From the NCBI GenBank assembly GCA_007095785.1, contig SFBL01000075.1, forward strand, positions 1 through 62,023: a DNA stretch of 62,023 bases. The letters are read 5' to 3'. Each line of letters starts with the position of its first letter. Within the stretch, counting starts at the first letter, position 1. A program made the position numbers and the translations under genes. Source of the stretch: Microcystis aeruginosa Ma_SC_T_19800800_S464. Its GTDB lineage: Bacteria; Cyanobacteriota; Cyanobacteriia; Cyanobacteriales; Microcystaceae. Shown here one piece after another: positions 54,990 through 62,023 of the stretch. Under the pieces are notes generated by a model, which was not told the DNA's origin, did no database searches, and worked only from the letters and a program-made list of their open reading frames with translations.

Positions 54990-56699
54990 CTACACATAAT
55001 TACTGAGGAACCATTGAGTATTAAAAGCTCGATCGCAGGATATTTCTAGTAATCTTATGCCTGATTCCGGCAAAACTGCGATTTTTTGCTGAAAATCAGT
55101 CCAATCGCTGATTAAATGGTAATCGATACCGTAGGTGTGACAGAGTTGGCAAAAGTCGATATTTTGGGGAGTGGCAAAAAATTCTTCAAAGGGAGGGTCA
55201 AATTTGGCGATCGGCAACAGTTGGAAAATGCCTCCCCCCTTGTTATTGATTAAAATTATGGTCAAGGAGCCAACAAAATAATTTTTGATTAAAAAACCAT
55301 TTGTGTCGTGTAATAGGGCTAAATCTCCCGTTAATAGTAGGCTGGGAACATTTTTATAAGCTATTCCTATCGCAGTGGAGAGGTTGCCGTCGATGCCATT
55401 GGCCCCGCGATTAAAATAGGGACGAATTTGGCGATCGCTAGGCGGGTTAAAAAATTCGGCATAGCGAACAGGCATACTATTAGAGATAAAGATCGGGGTG
55501 CGGGGGGGGAGGTATTGGGAGAGCAGCCAGGGGATTTTTCCTTCAATCAGTTTAGTTTCTGCTGCCAAAAGGCGATCGATGGTTAATCTAGCTTGCTGGT
55601 CTAATTTTTGCCATAATTGCCGATATTCTCGGTTATTATCGGTTTTATCTGGGAATAGATCCCCTAATTGCTCGATATTTCCCCTGAGATGTCCGGTTTT
55701 TCCCTGTAGAGGATCGTAATTATCGGGATGGGGATCGATAATCCAGCGCGGACAGTCGATTTCTTCTAACCAGGTCCGTAATTCTTTGCTGGTGGGTAAT
55801 TCGCCAATTTGTAGGACAACATCGGGGGTTAATTGAGTCCTAAGAGCAGGATTCCGCAATAATAAATCATAGGTGGTGATGAGATGGGGATTTAACCCTG
55901 CATAGTTTCGCAGAGGAGATAAAGCTTCCGCTAAGACGGGATATTGTTGCGATCGGGACAAATCAGCGATCGCATGACAGTAACTTTCGGGATTTTGCGG
56001 GGAAGCTAATCCCCCGATGATAATTCCTTTGGGGGGTAAAGAAGGAATTTCGAGAATTGAGGAGTTAATGGGGATATTTTGCCGAGATATATGGCTAAAA
56101 AAAGCTTCTTGGTCAAAATTAGCCTCTAAATTGTTAATTTCTAGATCGGGAGTTGGTGCGAGGGGATCCCGAAATGGTAAGTTCAGATGCACCACTCCGG
56201 GGACAGGATCGAGACAGCGCAACCACGCGTGGATGATAGTTTGACGGAGATAGCGTAAACGCTCGATATTGGCACTAGGACAGCTAATTTCCGCTTGCCA
56301 GTTGGGATAATTACCGTAGAGTTTGACTTGATCGATAGTCTGACCGGCATGAGCATGACGCAATTCTGGGGGGCGATCGGCGGTTAGAATTAATAAAGGG
56401 ACATGACTTTCTTTTGCTTCAATGACTGCGGGATAAAAATTAGCCGTGGCAGTCCCGGAAGTGCAGACTAAAACCACCGGTTGATATAATTGTTTGGCTA
56501 ATCCCAAGGCAAAAAAGGCAGCCGAGCGCTCGTCTAAGATGGGAATAGTTTCAATCTGGGGATGTCTTGCCAAGGCTACCGTTAAAGGAGTCGATCGCGA
56601 TCCGGGAGAAACCACCCCTATCTTCAATCCCAAACGGGCCAATGTTTCGACTAAAATAGAACCCCAAAGTGTATTAAGATTGCGAAAATCGATCGACAT
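54990..56699 (-). CDS. menD: SEPHCHC synthase MenD
   Basis: 569 residues. A ThDP-dependent enzyme of phylloquinone synthesis (isochorismate + 2-oxoglutarate). N-terminal VSPGSRSTPLTVALARHP and DERSAAFFALGLAKQ (catalytic Glu), CTSGTATANFYPAVIEA, and C-terminal SNSMPVRYAEFF and NRGANGIDGNLSTAIG are diagnostic. The ThDP-binding GDLALLHDTNGFL motif is intact. Length normal. A STRR array abuts the stop. Confidence 0.96.
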   Translation of the reverse strand: MSIDFRNLNTLWGSILVETLARLGLKIGVVSPGSRSTPLTVALARHPQIETIPILDERSAAFFALGLAKQLYQPVVLVCTSGTATANFYPAVIEAKESHVPLLILTADRPPELRHAHAGQTIDQVKLYGNYPNWQAEISCPSANIERLRYLRQTIIHAWLRCLDPVPGVVHLNLPFRDPLAPTPDLEINNLEANFDQEAFFSHISRQNIPINSSILEIPSLPPKGIIIGGLASPQNPESYCHAIADLSRSQQYPVLAEALSPLRNYAGLNPHLITTYDLLLRNPALRTQLTPDVVLQIGELPTSKELRTWLEEIDCPRWIIDPHPDNYDPLQGKTGHLRGNIEQLGDLFPDKTDNNREYRQLWQKLDQQARLTIDRLLAAETKLIEGKIPWLLSQYLPPRTPIFISNSMPVRYAEFFNPPSDRQIRPYFNRGANGIDGNLSTAIGIAYKNVPSLLLTGDLALLHDTNGFLIKNYFVGSLTIILINNKGGGIFQLLPIAKFDPPFEEFFATPQNIDFCQLCHTYGIDYHLISDWTDFQQKIAVLPESGIRLLEISCDRAFNTQWFLSNYV

Positions 56700-56993
56700 T
56701 TATCAGTTCAGTGCAAAGGTTAGGGGACAATAAGTTAAAGAGTCTATTAATCAATTTAACATTGGCTGGAACTGGCCAAGAATAAGTTATTCCTAAGTCA
56801 GCGATGCAGAAGTTATTAAAAGAGAGCGAAGGCAATTGGCCCCTACAATAATATTATGGAGCCAATGGTAGGGGCGCATCGCCTGCGTCCAAAATGTCCT
56901 ATAGATATTTCGACCAAATTGAGATGCACCCAGTTTTCAAGTTCCCTATAGCCAAAGCAAACTAACATCAATAGGTTTTGAAAATTTTCCACT
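56700..56993. other. Intergenic with a dispersed GTAGGGGCG-type repeat
   Basis: 294 bp without a gene. GGCCCCTACAATAATATTATGG... to TGGTAGGGGCGCATCGCC forms an imperfect inverted pair of a sequence common in such genomes. Confidence 0.45.
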
Positions 56994-57404
56994 ATGCTCC
57001 TGATTACAGACCAAATTTACCAGCGCATTTTCAGCCACGCAGAATCCACCTATCCCGAAGAATGTTGTGGGTTACTCTTGGGAAAAATTACCGAGACAGC
57101 AGCCGAAGTTATCACCATGCAAGCAACAGAAAATAACTGGTCTGGCAATAGGAGAAACCGCTTTAGTATTGCCTCTGAAGTGCTTTTACAAGCTCAAAAA
57201 TCGGCGCGGGAAAACCAGCTAGAAATTATCGGTATCTATCATTCCCATCCCGATCATGCCGCCATTCCCTCGGAAATTGATCGCCAATTAGCCTGGTCAG
57301 GATATACTTATTTAATTGTCTCCGTAGTTTCAGGACGAGCGATCGATTTACAAGCTTGGCAACTGGACGAAGGTGAACAATTTCAACCAGTAAAAATATT
57401 GTAG
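56994..57404 (+). CDS. M67-family JAMM/MPN+ metallopeptidase
   Basis: 136 residues. The motif YPEECCGLLLGK supplies the Glu and IIGIYHSHPDHAAIPSEIDRQLAW is the full JAMM zinc motif (HxHPx7SxxD). Stand-alone bacterial JAMM proteins process ubiquitin-like sulfur carriers (ThiS/MoaD type) or cysteinylated carriers; the partner is not adjacent. All ligands are present, so it is probably active. Confidence 0.9.
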   Translation: MLLITDQIYQRIFSHAESTYPEECCGLLLGKITETAAEVITMQATENNWSGNRRNRFSIASEVLLQAQKSARENQLEIIGIYHSHPDHAAIPSEIDRQLAWSGYTYLIVSVVSGRAIDLQAWQLDEGEQFQPVKIL

Positions 57405-57461
57405 TCTGGTTGGAAATAGCAATTAGCAACCCTAATCCCGCGACAATTAGAGGCAACACCG

Positions 57462-57923
57462 ATGTTGACTAGCGCTTCCCCTGCTTTCCACCCACCCGCA
57501 ATCGATTTAATTGGGATTGATCATCTCCAATGGTATGGACGAGTATTATGGCTAGGAATAGGTTGCATCCGTGGGACGGAGAAAGCAGTCATAGATAAAG
57601 CAATTAGGGATGTTTTTCAGCGTTATCACCTCTCTTTAGCCGCTATTGCTGGTATCGCCACCCTTGACATCAAAGCTGATGAACAGGGTTTAATTGCCTA
57701 CTGTCAAGAGCAAGGATTGCCTCTAAAAACCTTTACTGCCAACGAGTTGAGAGATATTAATGTCCCCAATCCCTCAGCCATTGTCAACAAGGAAATGGGA
57801 ACCCCTAGCGTCGCTGAAGCTGCCGCTTTAAAAATGGGCCATACTTTGCTAGTAAGCAAGCAAATAGAAGCAAAATCGGTGACGGTGGCAGTTTCTTTGG
57901 CAGCAAGGAAATATAGAGGATAA
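57462..57923 (+). CDS. Cobalamin biosynthesis protein, CbiG C-terminal / CobE-like
   Basis: 153 residues. LGIGCIRGTEKAVIDKAI, IAGIATLDIKADEQGLIAYCQEQ and VAEAAALKMG are the CobE/CbiG-C pattern. It is a stand-alone C-terminal domain without the CbiG N-terminal lactonase half. It should act in corrin ring contraction. The next gene starts 7 bp downstream. Confidence 0.85.
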   Translation: MLTSASPAFHPPAIDLIGIDHLQWYGRVLWLGIGCIRGTEKAVIDKAIRDVFQRYHLSLAAIAGIATLDIKADEQGLIAYCQEQGLPLKTFTANELRDINVPNPSAIVNKEMGTPSVAEAAALKMGHTLLVSKQIEAKSVTVAVSLAARKYRG

Positions 57924-57930
57924 CAAATCG

Positions 57931-59106
57931 ATGCTTAAACAGGTTTTATTTCTTAGTAATGGTCATGGTGAGGACTTAAATGCTAGTTTAATTCTGGGGG
58001 AATTACAAAAAATTCAGCCTCAATTATCTATAGCTGCTTTGCCTTTTGTGGGAGAGGGAAAAGCTTATCAAAAATTGCCAGTACCAATTATTTCACCCAC
58101 TGCCACTATGCCATCGGGGGGAATTATTTATACCAATCCTTTTAATTGGATTAAGGATATTGGTGCGGGATTAATCGGTCTAACTATTAAACAAATTCAG
58201 GCAGCTTTTAAAGTTAGCAAGGATTGTGATTTGTTGATAGCAGTGGGGGATATCGTGCCGATTGCGATCTCTCGTTTAACCGGTCGTCCTTTTGTGGCTT
58301 TTATTGTTTCTACTTCCAGTTATTACGAAGGCACAATTAAATTACCTTTACTGACAGAATTATGTTTAAGATCGAAGAATTGTTTAAGGGTTTTCACCAG
58401 AGATAAATATACAGCAACAGACCTACAAAATCGGGGTATTAAAAAAGCGATTTTTGCCGGTTATCCAATTATGGATGTCTTAACACCAACGGGTAAAGAT
58501 TTAGAATTAGATAGTCAAATTCCCATGGTTGCCTTATTAGCGGGGAGTCGTTTACCGGAAGCTTTGAGTAATTTAGCTTTACAGTTACAAGTCTGTGAGG
58601 AAATAGTTAAAATTAAACCGATGCAGTTTCGGGCTGCTATCGTTCCTAGTATCACAGAAACCGACTTAGAAAATTTAGCTAAACAAGAAGGATGGTATTA
58701 TTTAGGAGCGGGAAAATTAGAGAAAAATGGGGCTTTATTATGCTGTTATCGTGATGCTTTTGCCGATATTTTACACCATTGTGACGCTTGTTTAGCCATG
58801 GCGGGGACAGCAGTAGAACAAGCAGTAGGATTAGGAAAACCCGTCATCCAAATACCCGGATTTGGTCCCCAATTTACCTACCCTTTTGCTGAGGCACAAA
58901 TGCGCTTATTAGGGGAATCGGTGATAACTATTGGACAGAAACCCACCCAGGTAAATTTATTTAAAAATGCCGCGGTTAAAATTATCGATATTTTGGCAGA
59001 TTCTCCTTATTTACACAGATGTTTAGAAAATGGCAAAATTAGAGTGGGAGAGTCCGGAGGTAGCAGCAATATTGCCGAGGAAATTTGTAGCATTTTTCAA
59101 AAGTAA
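57931..59106 (+). CDS. LpxB-related glycosyltransferase-like protein
   Basis: 391 residues. LFLSNGHGEDLNASLILGEL at the start and LAGSRLPEALSNLALQLQ plus MAGTAVEQAVGLGKPVIQIPGFGPQF near the C-terminus define the cyanobacterial lipid-A-disaccharide-synthase-related family (GT-B fold). True LpxB is distinct, and the acceptor here is unknown. It is closely spaced after cobE-like, so probably co-transcribed. Confidence 0.88.
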   Translation: MLKQVLFLSNGHGEDLNASLILGELQKIQPQLSIAALPFVGEGKAYQKLPVPIISPTATMPSGGIIYTNPFNWIKDIGAGLIGLTIKQIQAAFKVSKDCDLLIAVGDIVPIAISRLTGRPFVAFIVSTSSYYEGTIKLPLLTELCLRSKNCLRVFTRDKYTATDLQNRGIKKAIFAGYPIMDVLTPTGKDLELDSQIPMVALLAGSRLPEALSNLALQLQVCEEIVKIKPMQFRAAIVPSITETDLENLAKQEGWYYLGAGKLEKNGALLCCYRDAFADILHHCDACLAMAGTAVEQAVGLGKPVIQIPGFGPQFTYPFAEAQMRLLGESVITIGQKPTQVNLFKNAAVKIIDILADSPYLHRCLENGKIRVGESGGSSNIAEEICSIFQK

Positions 59107-59440
59107 TGACAGAGATAGTTAATTACTCTCACCCCCAACTCCCCCCCGATGTCGGGGGGCAGGGGGGGAAAGATGCCCGCCACGAATAAAGAAAAATGGG
59201 ATAAAATAGGACTTCACTAACGCAACCCAGCCTAAATCGCTAGTCTAGAAAGCTTTGTCCTGCGAGAGCGGACGAGGAATGTAAAGATTTATTAAAATGT
59301 AACATAAAATACAGATCGGGGGGGGGAATTGTGTATTATCTTCTAGCACAGTTCGCTTTTGGTCTTCGGTTGCGCTATCCCTAAGTTAACCGACAAAAGC
59401 CACGGTGGTTTCGTCCAGTCACCCATTTTGAATTTGCTCA
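59107..59440 (+). promoter_or_regulatory. Leader region of the PEP-CTERM gene with inverted repeats
   Basis: It contains CCCCCCGATGTCGGGGGG (59146-59163), related to the 60.2-kb array. A possible hairpin pairs CTTTTGGTC with GACAAAAG (59354-59398). No gene seen. Promoter position not determinable. Confidence 0.4.
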
Positions 59441-60091
59441 ATGATGAATAAAAACCAATTACTTCCTACCCTAGCTTTAGCTGGCGCCACTTCTCTGGCT
59501 GCTATGCTAACTCCTGTCGCAGCCATGGCTATCCCCGTTGTCACCACCTTTAATGTTAACCGCAGTTGGAGTCAGGGAAGTGATACCGCTTCTTTAGTGG
59601 GAACCGTAGATGTGCCAGTAGGCAGCTATACTATCCAGAATGGTACTCCCAATCCTTTTACGAACGTTAACCTTACCCTGACAGTTAATGGTAATGCTGT
59701 TACTTTAAATGCTGTGGATCTTACTGATACATTAGCACCAGCGCAATTTCTGGTCAATGCCACATCTTCTGTGTTAACATTCAATGCAGATGTGTCGGGA
59801 TGCTCCTCTGATTGCGGGTCTCGTTTAGTGTTTATAGACTCGTCCCTGGGTCAGTCTAATGGTCCATTTTATCGCATTGGGTCACGTTTTCTGGGACCTG
59901 TGATTAGTCGAGAAGTGGGAGTTATCATATCCCCATTCACAGCTGTTGAGAGTTCACTAAATTTCCCCGTAACTTTTGGGACAGCACAACAACAACCACC
60001 AACTTCAGTTCCTGAACCCACTGCTACCGTGGGTTTACTGGGTTTAGGTTTGTTGGGTGTTGGTTCGGCACTCAAGAGAATGGGTAAATAA
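59441..60091 (+). CDS. PEP-CTERM sorting-domain protein
   Basis: 216 residues. The Sec signal (about 1-30, LPTLALAGATSLAAMLTPVAAMA) precedes a beta-rich Thr/Val/Asn body and a C-terminal sorting tail: SVPEPTATVGLLGLGLLGVGSALKRMGK (PEP motif, hydrophobic helix, basic end). It should be exported and processed by the cyanobacterial exosortase system, then attached to the surface or exopolymer. The body has no recognised domain. The start may be either of two adjacent Met codons. Confidence 0.9.
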   Translation: MMNKNQLLPTLALAGATSLAAMLTPVAAMAIPVVTTFNVNRSWSQGSDTASLVGTVDVPVGSYTIQNGTPNPFTNVNLTLTVNGNAVTLNAVDLTDTLAPAQFLVNATSSVLTFNADVSGCSSDCGSRLVFIDSSLGQSNGPFYRIGSRFLGPVISREVGVIISPFTAVESSLNFPVTFGTAQQQPPTSVPEPTATVGLLGLGLLGVGSALKRMGK

Positions 60092-60208
60092 CAAAAATAG
60101 GCGTTCAATCTAGTCCAGTGGGGTGCGTTAAGAAACGCAACCTTTCTGTGGCCTTGCATCTCTAGGGGATGATTGGAGATTTTATCCTAGTTTGAAAAAT
60201 TTCTGCCC

Positions 60209-60350
60209 AAACCCCCCGATGTCGGGGGGCCGGGGGGTACCCCGATGTCGGGGGGCCGGGGGGTACCCCGATGTCGGGGGGCCGGGGGGTACCCCGATGT
60301 CGGGGGGCCGGGGGGTACCCCGATGTCGGGGGGCAGGGGTTGGGGGGCAT
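60209..60350. repeat. 26-bp GC-rich tandem array (4.7 copies)
   Basis: Unit CCCGATGTCGGGGGGC followed by CGGGGGGTAC: copies at 60215-60240, 60241-60266, 60267-60292, 60293-60318 and a partial at 60319. The full copies are identical. Each unit contains the palindromes CCCCGATGTCGGGG-like and GGTACC. It is noncoding; Pro-rich frames are artefacts. Confidence 0.9.
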
Positions 60351-60586
60351 TAACTATCTCTGCTATACTTTTGAAAAATGGTATCATCCTAGAGAAGATT
60401 CTTTTTTTCCTATCACTGCTAGGAGTGCGATCTACTGGTACTAGATAGCGGAGTACGACGGTCTCATTGTCGGTGGGTGAGGGTGTGGATTGTTCCTTCT
60501 AAGCGCATTAGTTGTCCGTGATGCTCCAATCTGTATCTGAAGAACAGTTATAATTCTTGGTTACTAATGTAAGCTTGGGGAACACT

Positions 60587-61393
60587 ATGAGCAACCAAAA
60601 ATTAAAAAAAATAATTAATTATCATTTATCAAAAGTCCTCGAATATAATGCTTTTGAGCGTTTTGAAGGTGTCACTGACAAGAGTAGTTTTCTTAATATG
60701 ATTGGTAATGATCCAGCTTTTGCTCCTTTTTTTCTTAATGATACTATAGTCATTTCAGATAAGTCTAATACATCCTATACCGATAAAGCCCTTAGCAACT
60801 CTAGCATTGATATTCTCAATCTTAATTGAAATGACTATAAATACGTTACAGCAAGGATTGGAGGGAACCTAATTACTAGCCTCCACCGTAAACTTGGTGA
60901 TATGTATGAGGAAATTTTTCAGACACTATTAGCAGATAAACTTAATATATCTTCGGAAGATTTATCTTATAGTCTTATGCTAAATATTGACAACAAATCA
61001 CAGAAACGTTCTACCGATGGATTAATCAGCTACTCAAAATTATCTTTAGAGAACGCTAGACGTATTGAACAGTTAAAAACGGATAAAACAGCAATTGGGA
61101 TGGCTTTTGAAGTACGTTCTTGCTATCAGATTGGTGACTCAAAACGCATACAGGCTGACCGAGACATGGCTCTAGCACTAAATAATAAAAAAATAGAACC
61201 AGTCATGATTATTTTTTGCTCATCTTCTTTGACCAGTCCTGTAAGGCGTTTAAGAGAATATTGGAAAGTCTACGAGGGGGACAATGCTTTTGAGTTTGTC
61301 AAACTGCTGACAGGGTTTGATTTACTCAGCTACTTTAAACAGGAAGACAAGTTAATACGAGAAATTATGGACAAGATTTTTGACATGATGTAG
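60587..61393 (+). pseudogene. Probable type II restriction endonuclease interrupted by TGA
   Basis: One frame from ATG 60587 (MSNQKLKKIINYHLSKVLEYN) to TAG 61391 is broken only by TGA at 60827-60829. Downstream of it the frame reads NDYKYVTARIGGNLITSLHR then KLGDMYEEIFQ, clearly coding and continuous with the start at 60902. Full length would be about 267 residues. The C-terminal half has GMAFEVRSCYQIGDSKRIQAD and PVMIIFCSSSLTSPVRRL, consistent with a nuclease core (D/E..E.R/K). It is convergent with a DNA methylase remnant, supporting a restriction role. Confidence 0.7.
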
Positions 61394-61395
61394 TC

Positions 61396-61929
61396 TTAAG
61401 CTTTTTTTACACAAATTGCTGTTTCATAGAGTTTCTTCTTACCTCCACGTTTCCGCAAAACAAGAATTTGCTCAACAGCAAAACCATTCTTTTCAAAAAT
61501 TTTACCCAATAATATGTCAGTAAAAATATCAACGCCAGATAGTCTAGAATTGCCAACTATATATGCCCCTCTAAACTTTTTACTGGTAACTTTGGCAAGT
61601 TGAGCTATATGGTTATCCATCATATTAAAATATTTTATGGCGTAGTTACACATCAAGTTATTTTCTTGACGTAACTGGTTAACCATCGGCAAAAGTATAT
61701 CAAAAATATGATCATTTGGGGCTACTTCAATCTCATAAAGCATTGACGTAGCCTTACCCCATGTGCCACCAATTGAGGCACAATCTAGATCGGCAGATTC
61801 AGAAGCCTGTGAGAAAACTTCCATAAAGAAAAGTTGTGGACGAGTAGTATGGACATAACTAAATCTACTAGGATAAGGAGGAGAAGTAATCACTCTATCT
61901 ATTGTGGCTCTTCGGTAATTGTTATGCAA
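61396..61929 (-). pseudogene. DNA methyltransferase, C-terminal part (SPPY type)
   Basis: About 177 codons. Motif IV is VITSPPYPSRFSYVHTTRPQ; SPPY points to an N4-cytosine or N6-adenine methylase. The C-terminal NGFAVEQILVLRKRGGKKKLYE resembles the end of such enzymes. A SAM-binding region N-terminal to motif IV, as expected for this layout, is absent: an in-frame TAA lies 4 codons upstream of the TTG at 61929. It is thus 5'-truncated, or a split gene whose other half lies beyond the window. Confidence 0.65.
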
Positions 61930-62023
61930 ATAATTAACTTAAAATAAAATTACATGAGAGTGCCTACGCCTAAAAGTAGCTGAAATCTATACAGGGAGAC
62001 ACTTACGGCACAAATAGGTTAAT

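Noticed and set aside
60162-60448. Proline-rich frames across the 26-bp array
   Set aside because: Generated by the tandem repeat; no ribosome site and no homologous flanks.

Overview
The window reads as chromosome of a unicellular bloom-type cyanobacterium, most likely Microcystis. Evidence: many copies of the HIP1-type octamer GCGATCGC, cyanobacterial or plastid-type genes (ycf37, crtP/crtB, a CpcS-type lyase, NblB-like HEAT protein, CRR7, Slr1339-family protein, menD), xisH/xisI, PEP-CTERM protein, abundant G/C-rich minisatellites and AATTATG-type short repeats, and many broken genes and small mobile elements. The species call is inference; there is no rRNA in the window.

Layout. 1-15.9 kb is mostly housekeeping: a BlaI/M56 regulator-protease pair, a 1-Cys type peroxiredoxin, rpsB-tsf, a diguanylate cyclase response regulator overlapping a periplasmic amino-acid-type binding protein, ycf37, a Ca2+-type P-ATPase followed by an SLC13 permease, and crtP-crtB for phytoene synthesis and desaturation. 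16.0-22.5 kb is an accessory scar. Pieces of an enediyne-type polyketide warhead cassette survive there: the C-terminus of the PKS with its phosphopantetheinyl transferase domain, a membrane-protein gene with three in-frame TGA codons, a DynE7/CalE7-type thioesterase with an early TAG, and a 3'-truncated UnbV-like protein. They are interspersed with a MITE, an IscB/IS605 remnant, an Rpn-type nuclease, a MntA-HepT toxin-antitoxin pair and an SCP2-like protein.

22.5-41.9 kb mixes core genes (metallophosphoesterase, ABC exporter, M23 endopeptidase, birA, two tandem histidine phosphatases, ndk, a DICT/HD-GYP protein, hpnH, phycobiliprotein lyase, NblB-like, creatininase) with a NACHT NTPase carrying a striking all-C-ending codon tract, a ParE-type toxin cut by a TAG, and a truncated cysteine desulfurase. 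42-51 kb is a defence/toxin island: DUF2283/DUF4258, xisI/xisH, a 1115-residue Eco57I-like DNA methyltransferase, DUF29, the C-terminus of a large helicase fused by deletion to a truncated aspartic protease, an HrgA-like protein and mazEF. 51-60 kb returns to core genes (selO, crr7, menD, a JAMM peptidase, cobE-like, LpxB-related, PEP-CTERM). The last 1.5 kb holds a broken restriction-modification pair: the endonuclease is interrupted by TGA and the methylase lacks its N-terminus.

A recurrent theme is genes broken by one or a few in-frame stops without frame loss (at least seven TGA/TAG codons in five loci), which suggests recent decay in accessory DNA. No tRNA, rRNA or CRISPR array was recognised.
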